A stretch of DNA of 64,000 nt from Evansella cellulosilytica DSM 2522. GTDB lineage: Bacteria > Bacillota > Bacilli > Bacillales > Salisediminibacteriaceae. The DNA lies in assembly GCF_000177235.2 (NCBI RefSeq), contig NC_014829.1, positions 4,402,001 to 4,466,000 on the forward strand, in the 5' to 3' direction. Of this stretch, positions 37,615 to 47,060 are shown piece after piece. How positions within the stretch are numbered: position 1 is the first letter of the stretch; every line of letters begins with the position of its first letter. Under the pieces are notes generated by a model. It saw only the letters and a program-made list of their open reading frames with translations, was not told the DNA's origin and searched no databases. A program made the translations under genes and the position numbers.

Positions 37615-38469
37615 CTATGCTTCATACGTATAAAATCCTCTTCCGGATTTTTTTCCAAGCCAACCTGCCTTCACGTATTTCCTTAACAGTGGACACGGGC
37701 GATATTTATCGTCGCCAAATCCTTCATGCAGTGTTTCCATAATATAAAGGCACGTGTCTAGTCCGATGAAGTCAGCTAATGTGAGTGGTCCCATTGGATG
37801 ATTCATCCCTAGTTTCATTACTTCATCGACGTTTTCAGGTGTCGATACCCCTTCATAAACGGTAAATATTGCTTCGTTAATCATCGGCATTAAAATCCGA
37901 TTGGCTACAAATCCAGGATAATCGTTCACTTCGACGGCCGTTTTCTTTAAAGACTTTGCCATTGCTTTCACTGCATGAAGTGTTTCATCTGATGTCGCTA
38001 GACCTTTAATGACTTCAATAAGCTTCATAATTGGGACTGGGTTCATAAAATGCATACCAATGACTTTATCCGGGCGCTTCGTTTCTGCGGCGATTTCTGT
38101 AATCGGTAATGAGGATGTGTTCGTTGCTAAAATGACGTGTTCTGGCGCCCTGCGATCTAGGTGGGAAAACAATGTTTTTTTCGTTTCTAGTTTTTCTGTT
38201 GCCGCTTCAATAACCATATCTACGTGCTCGACGTTTCCGAGTTGAGTAGACATTTGAATAAGGCGAAGGATACGCTCTACATCGGCATCAGAAAGGCGCT
38301 CCTTTTTCACTTGACGATGAAGGTCTGTTCTTATTGACGATATCCCTTTTTCAACGATATCCTCCTGTAAGTCGTGTAATATGACTTCATAACCGTTTCG
38401 TGCGCAAATTTGTGCGATGCCTGCTCCCATTTGTCCTGCGCCAACTACCATCACTCTTTTTATTTCCAT
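37615..38469 (-). CDS. 3-hydroxybutyryl-CoA (3-hydroxyacyl-CoA) dehydrogenase, MmgB type
   Basis: NAD-dependent oxidation of 3-hydroxyacyl-CoA. 284 residues: Rossmann motif MVVGAGQMGAGIAQICARNG (about 7-26), NTSSLPITEIA, the catalytic His in GMHFMNPVPIMKLIEVI, NDYPGFVANRILMPMINEA and the C-terminal domain ending GKKSGRGFYTYE. Single-domain length points to the MmgB/Hbd family rather than multifunctional FadB. ATG at 38469 follows AGAGGAGCTGAG. A repeat element separates it from the thiolase gene, which would precede it in an operon. Confidence 0.93.
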   Translation of the reverse strand: MEIKRVMVVGAGQMGAGIAQICARNGYEVILHDLQEDIVEKGISSIRTDLHRQVKKERLSDADVERILRLIQMSTQLGNVEHVDMVIEAATEKLETKKTLFSHLDRRAPEHVILATNTSSLPITEIAAETKRPDKVIGMHFMNPVPIMKLIEVIKGLATSDETLHAVKAMAKSLKKTAVEVNDYPGFVANRILMPMINEAIFTVYEGVSTPENVDEVMKLGMNHPMGPLTLADFIGLDTCLYIMETLHEGFGDDKYRPCPLLRKYVKAGWLGKKSGRGFYTYEA

Positions 38470-38492
38470 GATCTCAGCTCCTCTTTTGGTGA

Positions 38493-38774
38493 GGCACTGA
38501 AAAAGTACTTATTCTATCATTATCAGTTGTTATTATAAGTTACTCTGTATATAGTGAATTGATGATCCCTGCACAAGCTCGCTTTCCGTGGGCGGCTGGT
38601 GAGCCTCCTCGACCTGCGGTCTGTGGGGTCTCACCCCTGCCTTTGTTCCCACAGGAGTCTCGCTTGCTCCAGGCTCATCAATTCGTTCTTAAATTATGGC
38701 TTATGAATATTAATACACGACACAATCATGATTTTCACTTTTTCAGTGGCCATATATTGTACTTTTCAGTGCTC
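38493..38774. repeat. MITE-like dispersed element, copy 3, between thiolase and dehydrogenase genes
   Basis: GCACTGAAAAAGTACTTATT to ACTTTTTCAGTGGCC, about 95% identical by eye to the element at 25439 including flanking AT-rich arms. It occupies almost the whole gap between the thiolase stop and the hydroxyacyl-CoA dehydrogenase ribosome site. Confidence 0.85.
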
Positions 38775-38802
38775 CTCTTTTGGACGGAATGTGATGTCTG
38801 TG

Positions 38803-39984
38803 TTATTCCACACGTATCATCATTGCATCACCTTGCCCACCTCCACTACAAATAGCGGCTATCCCAGTTCCTCCGCCTCTTCGTTTTAGTTCATAAGCAA
38901 GCGTTAATAAAATACGTGTGCCGCTTGCGCCGATAGGATGACCGAGTGCTACAGCACCTCCGTTGACGTTTACTTTCTCTGGATTTAAGCTCGCAATTTC
39001 TCCGCTTGCTAAAGCAACTGCTGCAAAGGCCTCATTCACTTCAAATAAATCTATCTCATCTAACGCTACTCCCGTTTTCTCTAGTAGCTTGTTAATGACT
39101 AATCCCGGTGTTTTCGGAAAGCTTTGAGGCTCTACCGCTAATTGCGTATGACCAATAATAGTTGCTAGCGGCTCGACACCTGTTTTCTCTGCTTCAGATT
39201 GTTCCATTAACACGAGTGCGGCTGCACCATCGTTTACACCCGGGGCATTTCCAGCTGTGATCGTACCATCTGCACCAAACACAGGCTTTAACTTCGCCAG
39301 TTTTTCTACCGTTGTGTCCGCTCTTGGCGACTCATCTGCGTCTACGATAATCGGAGTACCCTTTCTTTGCGGCACTTCCACTGGCACAATTTCCTCTGAA
39401 ATTTTTCGTTCCGCTATTGCTTTTGCTGCCCTTTGATGGCTTCGAAATGCCCATTTGTCTTGTTCCTCTCTCGTCAGTGCAAATTCCTCGGCGACTTCGT
39501 TTCCGTAGTTCCCCATATGGACGCCGGTAAATGTACACGTTAAGCCGTCATGAATCATCATGTCATACAATGTTTGATTACCCATTTTAAAACCGAAACG
39601 CGCACCCTTTACGAAAAAAGGTGCTTGGCTCATCGATTCCATTCCTCCTGCTACAACCGTCTTCTGTTCCCCTGACTGTATGAATAAATCAGCTAATGAT
39701 ACACTTCTTAATCCCGATGCACACACTTTGTTGATTGTCTCTGTTTCAGTCGTCCAAGGAATCCCCGCCTCATGCATCGCTTGCCGAGATGGTAATTGCC
39801 CTTGTCCTCCTTGCAATACAGTTCCCATGATGACATGGTCCACTTCACTTGCATTCACATTCCCCCGTTGTAGCGCAGCCTTGATTGCTGTACCGCCTAG
39901 CTGTACTGCTGAGAAGCTAGACAATGCTCCTCCTAGCTTCCCTATTGGCGTTCTTGCCCCACTTACAATCACTGTTCTCCCCAT
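38803..39984 (-). CDS. Acetyl-CoA C-acetyltransferase (thiolase, MmgA-like)
   Basis: Condenses or cleaves acetoacetyl-CoA/3-ketoacyl-CoA. 393 residues with the nucleophile cysteine in INKVCASGLRSVSLADL (about 88), GGMESMSQAPFF, NEAFAAVALASGE, the histidine in GGAVALGHPIGASGTRI and the C-terminal second cysteine in IAAICSGGGQGDAMMI. ATG at 39984 follows AAGGAGGAG. It has the length and motifs of biosynthetic/degradative short-chain thiolases such as MmgA. A cre-like site is directly upstream. Confidence 0.94.
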   Translation of the reverse strand: MGRTVIVSGARTPIGKLGGALSSFSAVQLGGTAIKAALQRGNVNASEVDHVIMGTVLQGGQGQLPSRQAMHEAGIPWTTETETINKVCASGLRSVSLADLFIQSGEQKTVVAGGMESMSQAPFFVKGARFGFKMGNQTLYDMMIHDGLTCTFTGVHMGNYGNEVAEEFALTREEQDKWAFRSHQRAAKAIAERKISEEIVPVEVPQRKGTPIIVDADESPRADTTVEKLAKLKPVFGADGTITAGNAPGVNDGAAALVLMEQSEAEKTGVEPLATIIGHTQLAVEPQSFPKTPGLVINKLLEKTGVALDEIDLFEVNEAFAAVALASGEIASLNPEKVNVNGGAVALGHPIGASGTRILLTLAYELKRRGGGTGIAAICSGGGQGDAMMIRVE

Positions 39985-40016
39985 TTTCTCCTCCTTTATT
40001 ATCTCTACAACTATCA

Positions 40017-40031
40017 TTTAAGCGCTTACAT
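40017..40031. promoter_or_regulatory. Catabolite-responsive element (cre)-like site upstream of thiolase
   Basis: TTTAAGCGCTTACAT; read on the other strand, ATGTAAGCGCTTAAA fits the CcpA consensus WTGWAARCGYWWWCW with one mismatch. It is about 33 bases before the thiolase start codon. Confidence 0.55.
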
Positions 40032-40139
40032 AACACATGCTGTCCCTACATATTTTTATCGTCTTGACGAAGCATTCTTTTTCTATTTCTATTCAGGTGC
40101 CCGCAAAACATGCAAGGCACCATGAATGAATTGCTTATA

Positions 40140-42230
40140 TTACGAAAGTGATCGCTCGACGATTTCGACGATATCTAACGTTTTTACATCATCTTCTGCT
40201 TCCTTCGCTTTCGTTCCGTCACTTAGCATCGTTAAACAATATGGACAAGCACTTCCGATTACAGATGGAGAAACGGCTAGCGCTTGCTCTGTACGTGCTT
40301 CGTTGACACGAGTGCCGGTATCCTCTTCCATCCACATCATACCTCCGCCCGCTCCACAGCACATGCCGTTTTCACGATTTCGTTCCATTTCTACGAGCTC
40401 TACACCTGGTATGGCCTTTAAAATTTCACGAGGTGCATCGTATACATCGTTGTAGCGCCCTAAATAGCAAGAGTCGTGATAGACGATCGTTTCGTTTACT
40501 TCCTTCGTTGGCTTCAGTCTTCCTTCTCGTATCCACTCAAATATAAGCTCTGTATGATGATAAACTTTTGCTTCTAGCCCAAACTCCGAATACTCGTTTT
40601 TAAACGTGTTGTATGCGTGTGGATCTGCTGTGACGATTTTTTTCACGTTATGCTTTTGAAATTCTTGGATGTTATTCGTCGCTAGCTCTTGGTATAAAAA
40701 CTCATTTCCGATTCTTCTCGGTGTATCCCCTGAATTCTTTTCTTTATTTCCTAAAATTGCAAAGGATACGCCCGCTTCATTCATCACTTTTGCGAACGAC
40801 TGTACGATTTTTTTACTACGGTTGTCATAAGAACCCATCGACCCAACGAAAAATAAGTATTCAAACTCTTCGCCACGCTTTTTCATTTCCTTTACAGTTG
40901 GTGCATCTATATCATCGCGTTCATCACGCCATTTTTCACGATCCTTACGGTTAATGCCCCACGGGTTTCCTTGGCGCTCAATATTCATCATTGCTCGCTG
41001 TGCCTCTTGGTCCATCTTCCCTTCCGTTAAAACGAGGTAGCGGCGCATATCGATAATTTTATCGACGTGTTCATTCATGACAGGACATTGGTCCTCACAG
41101 TTACGACATGTCGTACACGCCCATAGCTCTTCCTCCGTAATGACTTCGCCAATGAGATTTACATCGTATGCTTCTGCCGTTGCAGCAGCTTCTTTTCCAG
41201 CCTCTCCTGCGGGTGCTGCTGCGGCTAACTGGTTTCCTTTCGTATGATTAAACGCATACGCTGGAAGCCACGGCTTTCTTGATGTAATTGCTGCTCCTTT
41301 TTCTGTTAAGTGGTCCCGCATTTTTACGATGAGGTCCATCGGTGAAAGCACCTTTCCTGTACTCGTCGCAGGACATACATTTGTACACCGACCACATTCC
41401 ACACATGCATACAAATCGATGAGCTGTTTTTGATCAAAGTCCTCTATCACATTTTTACCGAACTTTTCCGCTTCCTCATCTTCAAAATTAATTGATTGTA
41501 ATTGACCACGTTTATGCGTTGGCCCTAACCAAACATTGGCAGGTCCTGCAATAAGATGGGCATGCTTTGATTGTGGTATATAGACGAGAAATGTTAATAG
41601 AAATAGTAAGTGGAGCCACCAAAATATAAAAAACATTGCTCCTGCACCTGTTTCGCCAACAAAGTTGAAAGCGATTGCAATTCCTGAGGCAATTGGCTCG
41701 GCTACAGTCGTTGATTTACCTAGCCAAATCATTTCCATGCCCTTTGCAAATAGCTTGGAGATCATTAACCCTCCGATAAAAATAAGGACGAGTCCTGCTT
41801 TAAAATTTCTTTTTAAACGACCTAGCTTTTCGACATACCTTCGATGGAATGCCCATAAAACTGCAATGAGTATCATGACTACGACGATCTCTTGTGAAAA
41901 TGTAAAAAATGGGTAAAGTGGCCCTAGCGGTAAATGTGAGTTCGGGGCAAGGCCTTTCCAAATGACGTCAATAGCACTAAACTGGACGAGGATGAATCCA
42001 TAAAATAACATGACATGAATAATGCCACTTTTCTTATCCTTTAATAGCTTTTTTTGTCCGAAAACCATCGTCCATACTGCTTGCCAACGCTCTTTTAAAG
42101 ATAGGATAAACTCTGGCTTTTTTCCAAGTTTGATATAAGCCATTCTTGTTTTTACAAGTGAAGCAAATAAATAAATGGCATATGCCGTGACGAGTAAAAA
42201 CATCATCCAGTTAATTAAAATTGGGTTCAT
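40140..42230 (-). CDS. fadF: FadF-type iron-sulfur oxidoreductase (YwjF)
   Basis: Membrane-bound protein thought to accept electrons from acyl-CoA dehydrogenase/ETF. 696 residues: six or so N-terminal membrane segments, a central ferredoxin-like region with CVECGRCTNVCPATSTG (4Fe-4S) and CTTCRNCEDQCPVM (4Fe-4S), and two C-terminal CCG-type cysteine motifs (YHDSCYLGRYND, NGMCCGAGGG) as in heterodisulfide reductase HdrB. ATG at 42230 is nine bases after AGGGAGG; 30 in-frame upstream codons are probably untranslated. A FadR-type operator lies about 150 bases upstream. An Ala/Glu-rich linker around residues 320-345 is of low complexity. Confidence 0.92.
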   Translation of the reverse strand: MNPILINWMMFLLVTAYAIYLFASLVKTRMAYIKLGKKPEFILSLKERWQAVWTMVFGQKKLLKDKKSGIIHVMLFYGFILVQFSAIDVIWKGLAPNSHLPLGPLYPFFTFSQEIVVVMILIAVLWAFHRRYVEKLGRLKRNFKAGLVLIFIGGLMISKLFAKGMEMIWLGKSTTVAEPIASGIAIAFNFVGETGAGAMFFIFWWLHLLFLLTFLVYIPQSKHAHLIAGPANVWLGPTHKRGQLQSINFEDEEAEKFGKNVIEDFDQKQLIDLYACVECGRCTNVCPATSTGKVLSPMDLIVKMRDHLTEKGAAITSRKPWLPAYAFNHTKGNQLAAAAPAGEAGKEAAATAEAYDVNLIGEVITEEELWACTTCRNCEDQCPVMNEHVDKIIDMRRYLVLTEGKMDQEAQRAMMNIERQGNPWGINRKDREKWRDERDDIDAPTVKEMKKRGEEFEYLFFVGSMGSYDNRSKKIVQSFAKVMNEAGVSFAILGNKEKNSGDTPRRIGNEFLYQELATNNIQEFQKHNVKKIVTADPHAYNTFKNEYSEFGLEAKVYHHTELIFEWIREGRLKPTKEVNETIVYHDSCYLGRYNDVYDAPREILKAIPGVELVEMERNRENGMCCGAGGGMMWMEEDTGTRVNEARTEQALAVSPSVIGSACPYCLTMLSDGTKAKEAEDDVKTLDIVEIVERSLS

Positions 42231-42361
42231 TGAAGCGTTCCTCCCTTTAAGTTTCATTTGTTTCCCATTCACTTGAATATTGTTTTTATGAACTGTTGTA
42301 ACTACGACATGTTTACTCATATGAGATTTCGTATATTCAGAAAATATCGAATTTGGTAATC

Positions 42362-42398
42362 ATTATAGCACAATTCTTTATGAATGAGTATTCATTCA
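42362..42398 (-). promoter_or_regulatory. FadR operator overlapping the fadF promoter
   Basis: TGAATGAGTATTCATTCA at 42381-42398 matches the Bacillus FadR (YsiA) consensus TGAATGANTANTCATTCA exactly. On the minus strand the -10 TATAAT is at 42362-42367, so the operator covers the -35 region, consistent with repression relieved by long-chain acyl-CoA. Confidence 0.8.
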
Positions 42399-42506
42399 TA
42401 AAGAAAAATATGCTTTGATTGTTGAGAAAAAGGAAATAGTAAAAAAAATAGGGTAAATTCGCTAGTTTTGTACATGCTAATGACATGCTAAATGAGGAGG
42501 GATTTC

Positions 42507-43712
42507 GTGTTTTGGACCGTAATCTTCACCATATTGCTTCTACTAGTTGTTTGGATCACGATTGACTACAACTTAGGTAAAAAGTGGAGCCATAAAAAAA
42601 TTCATCCTTATAAAGGGGCACCTATGAGAAAAAGCGATGCTTTATTTTTTTCTAAAGGGGATGAGTTGTTTGACCATATGTTCGAAAAAATTGAACAGGC
42701 TAAACACTCTGTACACATCCACTTTTATATTTTTCGCGAAGATGAAATCGGTAAAGACATGCTCCAAATATTAAAGGATAAAGCTCGAGAAGGCGTTACT
42801 GTCCGTTTAATGGTCGATGCAGTCGCTGGTAAGATAACGAAAAAGGTTCAAAAAGAGTTAAAAGAGGCTGGTGTTTTATTTGCTAAATCACACCCGATCT
42901 CACTACCGTTCCTATTTTACAGCTACAATGAGCGAAATCACCGAAAAATTACGGTCATTGATGGTAAGCTTGGATATATAGGCGGATACAATGTTGGAGA
43001 TGAATATTTAGGCCGTGATCCAAAAATGGGACAATGGCGAGATTATCATTTATTTCTAACAGGTGAAGCGGTTGCAGATTTACAGAAGCAGTTTTTATTA
43101 GATTGGCAAGGTGCTTCAAAAGAAAAGATATCCCTTCAATCAAAAGAGTTTTTCCCAACACTCGAAAAAGGGAGCCTTGATGTTCAAATTGTTCCAACCG
43201 ATGGCGCTTATGTACAGGAAACAATATTTGAGTTATTAAAGCACGCAAAAAAGTCAGTGAAAATAGGTACGCCTTATTTTGTGCCTGGTGAGAAAATGAA
43301 AAAGAAGTTAATTGAAATAGCAAAGGCAGGCATCCACGTCCAGGTTTTGATTCCTAAACATCCAGATCACCCTTTAGTAAAAGAAGCGGCCTTCCCGTAT
43401 ATTCGCTCCTTAATTCAACACGGAGTTGATGTTCGCCAATTTTATGATGGTTTTTATCATTCGAAAACGATTATTGTTGATGATAAAGTCATTGATATCG
43501 GAACAGCTAATTTTGACAAACGAAGCTTTTTTATTAACCATGAAATCAACTGTGTCATCCATAGTAATGAATGGATACGTCCAGTAAAGGATGAAATCGA
43601 GAAGGACTTTTACGAGAGCAGTGAAAAAGTGACGCTAGATAAAATAAAAAAGCGAACATTCATGGATTATATAAAGGAATCTGCGGCAAAGGTTGTATCT
43701 CCACTTTTATAG
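42507..43712 (+). CDS. clsB: Minor cardiolipin synthase (ClsB/YwjE-like), PLD superfamily
   Basis: Membrane-bound phospholipase D-type enzyme that makes cardiolipin. 401 residues: one N-terminal membrane anchor (FWTVIFTILLLLVVWITID) then two PLD domains with HKD motifs NHRKITVIDGKLGYIGG (about 155) and YHSKTIIVDDKVIDIGTANF (about 322). Start taken as GTG at 42507, five bases after GAGGAGGG; an ATG at 42492 lies inside that site. It is divergent from fadF, the same neighbour as ywjE in B. subtilis. Confidence 0.9.
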   Translation: MFWTVIFTILLLLVVWITIDYNLGKKWSHKKIHPYKGAPMRKSDALFFSKGDELFDHMFEKIEQAKHSVHIHFYIFREDEIGKDMLQILKDKAREGVTVRLMVDAVAGKITKKVQKELKEAGVLFAKSHPISLPFLFYSYNERNHRKITVIDGKLGYIGGYNVGDEYLGRDPKMGQWRDYHLFLTGEAVADLQKQFLLDWQGASKEKISLQSKEFFPTLEKGSLDVQIVPTDGAYVQETIFELLKHAKKSVKIGTPYFVPGEKMKKKLIEIAKAGIHVQVLIPKHPDHPLVKEAAFPYIRSLIQHGVDVRQFYDGFYHSKTIIVDDKVIDIGTANFDKRSFFINHEINCVIHSNEWIRPVKDEIEKDFYESSEKVTLDKIKKRTFMDYIKESAAKVVSPLL

Positions 43713-43883
43713 TATTTGACAAAATTCAGAACATTGATTATTCTACCTCTTTTTTTATATCCATATGCTTCTTTTTTTCCGAATAGCGGTATATGATGAA
43801 TATAAGAAGCGGCGATAATGATGTTCCATTTTTTAACATATTTAAAAACTAAATAGCTTGGCGTTTTATCTTGATTGCTGGTA

Positions 43884-43918
43884 CCTATATGGTGCCAGCA
43901 ATTTGTGGTTTTTAAGGG
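43884..43918 (+). terminator. Terminator after the cardiolipin synthase gene
   Basis: Stem ATTGCTGGTACC against GGTGCCAGCAAT followed by TTGTGGTTTTT. It lies about 170 bases beyond the stop and about 65 bases before the ATPase gene. Confidence 0.6.
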
Positions 43919-43980
43919 TAATGAAGATGATTCTAATTATCAATAAGCTGCTTCTTCATTCAAAAAAAGGAGTTGAGCAT

Positions 43981-45921
43981 ATGGAACTGAAGAATAAGTC
44001 GATGACTGAGGCCTCACCATTTATCTCATGCTGTTTGAAAGCTTCTTCGCTCGTTTCTACCCATAGACAATTGATTTTCTCTCTACTTGGTGGCCTATTT
44101 TTACTTTTTGCTTATATCATTGATAGGTACGACCTTTCGAGTATCGCCATTGCCTTTTACGCTATTTCCTATCTTATTGGGGGGTATTATAAGGCAAAGG
44201 AAGGAGTAGTTGATTTATTTAAAGATAGATCACTAAACGTAGAAATCTTAATGCTCCTTGCAGCAATTGGCGCTGCCTCCATTGGCTACTGGGGTGAAGG
44301 TGCTATTTTGATCTTTATTTTTTCTTTAAGCGGTGCAATGGAAACATACACGTGGCAGAAAAGTGAAAAGGATTTATCAAGACTCATGAGCCTAGCACCT
44401 AATAAAGCAACTGTCATAGGTGACGCCGGGGCTCTTAGGACCGTATTTATTGATGCCATTCATATTGGTGATCGTGTATTAGTGAGACCAGGAGAACGTA
44501 TTCCTGTTGATGGTATCGTCATATTAGGTGAATCTACTGTAGACGAATCTACTTTAACTGGTGAGGCGATCCCTGTCATAAAACAAGCAAATAGCGACGT
44601 TTTTAACGGGACGATGAACGGAAAGGGCTCTTTAACAATTGAAGTTAGTAAGCGCAATGCTGATTCCCTCTTTCATAAAATGATTAAGCTCGTGCAGCAA
44701 GCAAAGTCGGAACGTCCCCCTACACAGCAATGGATTGAAAAAATTGAAGGACCATATGTCCTAGTCGTGCTCACAATGGTTGGTATCATGCTCATTGTTC
44801 CGTATATGTTTTTCGATTGGAGCTTTACAGAGACCTTTTACCGAGCAATGGTACTACTCGTCGTTGCTTCTCCATGCGCAGTTGTAGCATCCGTCATGCC
44901 GGCTTTACTCTCTGCTATTTCAAGCGGTGCACGTAACGGGGTTTTAATGAAAGGCGGTATATTTTTAGAGCAATTAAGCAAAGCGGACGTCATTGCTTTT
45001 GATAAAACTGGTACGATTACAAATGGGAAGCCAGAGGTAACCGACGTACTTATCGAAGATGCTGTTTCCCCAGCAGATTTTTATCGTGCTATCACTGCTA
45101 TTGAACGACAATCGAATCATCCGTTGGCGAAGGCGCTCGTTAACTATTGTAGTGAAAAAGAGGCTGGGCCTTATCCAGAACTAGCCTTTATTGAGGATAT
45201 TACTGGTTACGGTGTAAAAGCGATGGTGGATGATGCAGAGTGGTGCATTGGTAGCTATGCTTTAATGAAAAAACAAGGAGACAATAGCTTAAGTCATGAG
45301 TGGCTACAAGAAGAAAAACTTTATCGTAATGCTGGAAAAACAGTCGTTTATGTCAGTAGAAATGGTGCTATTATTGGTGCCTTCGGTGTGAAAGACCAAA
45401 TTCGTCATAATGCAAAGGCAACGTTACATGAACTGAGGAAGCTCGGTCTAAAAACAGTCATGATTACTGGCGATCATGAAGAGACTGCTGCTTCTATCGC
45501 CGCGGAAGCAGGCGTCGATGATTGGATTTCTGAAAGTCTACCTGAAGAAAAAGTAGAGGAAGTTGTGCGATTAAAAGGGCAATACGATTCCGTCATAATG
45601 GTAGGAGACGGTATTAACGATGCCCCTGCGCTAGCAAAAGCAGACATCGGGATTGCGATGGGCTCTGGTACAGATGTAGCGATTGATACGGCAGATCTCG
45701 TATTAATGAAAAGCGAATTAAATAAAATTAAGCTCACACTTCTATTATCGAAAAGAATGAACCGCATCATTAAACAAAACCTAGTTTTCTCTGTATCCGT
45801 CATCATATTACTCATTATCGGTAATTTTTTTCAACACGTTTCTCTTCCACTCGGCGTCATTGGCCACGAGGGTAGTACGATATTAGTCATATTAAACGGC
45901 TTACGACTTCTGAAGACGTAA
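43981..45921 (+). CDS. P1B-4-type metal-transporting ATPase (PfeT/ZosA-like)
   Basis: Heavy-metal efflux ATPase in the cytoplasmic membrane. 646 residues. Motifs in order: six N-terminal membrane-region helices, actuator loop STLTGEAIPV, ASPCAVVASVMPALL (SPC metal-site motif), AFDKTGTITNGKPEVTD (phosphorylated Asp), SNHPLAKAL, VMVGDGINDAPALAKADIGI and the last helix with HEGSTILVILNGLRLL. SPC plus HEG-x-T define the P1B-4 subgroup, which moves Fe(II), Co(II) or Zn(II). No N-terminal metal-binding domain with CxxC is present. ATG at 43981 is eight bases after AAAGGAG. A single gene; no adjacent metal regulator. Confidence 0.9.
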   Translation: MELKNKSMTEASPFISCCLKASSLVSTHRQLIFSLLGGLFLLFAYIIDRYDLSSIAIAFYAISYLIGGYYKAKEGVVDLFKDRSLNVEILMLLAAIGAASIGYWGEGAILIFIFSLSGAMETYTWQKSEKDLSRLMSLAPNKATVIGDAGALRTVFIDAIHIGDRVLVRPGERIPVDGIVILGESTVDESTLTGEAIPVIKQANSDVFNGTMNGKGSLTIEVSKRNADSLFHKMIKLVQQAKSERPPTQQWIEKIEGPYVLVVLTMVGIMLIVPYMFFDWSFTETFYRAMVLLVVASPCAVVASVMPALLSAISSGARNGVLMKGGIFLEQLSKADVIAFDKTGTITNGKPEVTDVLIEDAVSPADFYRAITAIERQSNHPLAKALVNYCSEKEAGPYPELAFIEDITGYGVKAMVDDAEWCIGSYALMKKQGDNSLSHEWLQEEKLYRNAGKTVVYVSRNGAIIGAFGVKDQIRHNAKATLHELRKLGLKTVMITGDHEETAASIAAEAGVDDWISESLPEEKVEEVVRLKGQYDSVIMVGDGINDAPALAKADIGIAMGSGTDVAIDTADLVLMKSELNKIKLTLLLSKRMNRIIKQNLVFSVSVIILLIIGNFFQHVSLPLGVIGHEGSTILVILNGLRLLKT

Positions 45922-45948
45922 TCCATTTTGGAGAAAACCCACTCCTGT

Positions 45949-46003
45949 TACGATGAGGCCACTGAAAAAGTGGTGTTCTTTCACTTTTTCAGTGGCCCTT
46001 GTT
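45949..46003. terminator. Hairpin of the ACTGAAAAAGTG family at the end of the ATPase gene
   Basis: Perfect arms GGCCACTGAAAAAGTG and CACTTTTTCAGTGGCC with a seven-base loop. It serves convergent genes and shares its arms with the MITE-like ends at 25439 and 38493. Confidence 0.75.
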
Positions 46004-46795
46004 ACGAGTAGCTAGGGTGGGTTTTCGTTTGATTAATAAATTCCTTTAATATATGATTAAGCGCATGAACCTTTTTTGTCGGTACTTGATGTCCTGTATT
46101 CCCTACTAAGATCATCGATACATCACCTGAAATATATTTCTTAAATAAATGACGATAATGGTGCACATAATCATCGCGTTGTCCATATATCAACAGGAGT
46201 GGACAAGTAATCTTTTTTAATCGATCGGTAGCATTGTACACAAGCCCCATTCGATAGTATTCCTCTAAAAACTCTGGTGACACTTTTTTAATATAGGATG
46301 ATAGATCCTTTTTGTTTTCTCGCTTTTTTTCATGGGCAATTGCAAGTACATTGGAAATGAGTCCCATCAATTTTTTACTCGTTGCCCAGATACCTAGCTT
46401 AAATTCATTGCGAAGTAAAAAGCTATTCACTTCTGAAAAACCACCGATAAGCATGATTCCACTCGTTCTTTCAGGGTAGTTAATCGCAAATTCTTGTACG
46501 ACAGAACCACCGTTTGAATAGCCACAATATACGCTTTTTTTATGTCGCAATCATCTAACACACGTGCAACATCTTCAGCAACTACGGCCATCGAAAGCTC
46601 TCTTTCATCTGTCCCGCTACGTCCATTCCCTCGTAGATCTAGAGTAATAACCGTAAATTGATCACTCATACCATCCTTTTGACCACGGAAGGTTACATGC
46701 CCCATTCCAGGAGGGTGAATAAACACAATAGGCGGCCCAGAACCTTCGATTTCATAATATATGTCTGCCTTCCCTTCATCCTTTGTCCAAGGCAA
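46002..46795 (-). pseudogene. Alpha/beta-hydrolase, split by a one-base deletion in an A-run
   Basis: Read together, two frames encode one alpha/beta-hydrolase of about 264 residues. The first frame (from TTG/ATG near 46795) runs ADIYYEIEGSGPPIVFIHPP, LDLRGNGRSGTDERE to ARVLDDCDIKK. The second continues SVYCGYSNGGSVVQEFAINY with the nucleophile Ser in G-Y-S-N-G, then LLLIYGQRDDYVHHY (acid) and LVGNTGHQVP (catalytic His). The break is in a run of seven A (minus strand) near 46540; eight A would restore the frame. Either a recent pseudogene, a phase-variable gene or a sequencing error. Confidence 0.85.
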
Positions 46796-47060
46796 GTTCC
46801 CCGCCTCCTTGTTACGTTTTTTTCAATCCAATATGTAGTTTGCCGCAAAAGCTTTTAGAACATGCTTTTTGATTGAAAAATATCGTGCAGGGACGGAACG
46901 GATGTTTATAGGCAGCAATTGCGAGACTCCTTGATCCAAAATCCACCGAGTCAAAAAAAGTTTTTCTAGTCTACCTAATACATTTTAGGTACTTGTATGG
47001 ATTGCTGTTTCACACGAGCTTTGAAACTTACGAAAAACATTGTTATTTTAGCATCCTTAT

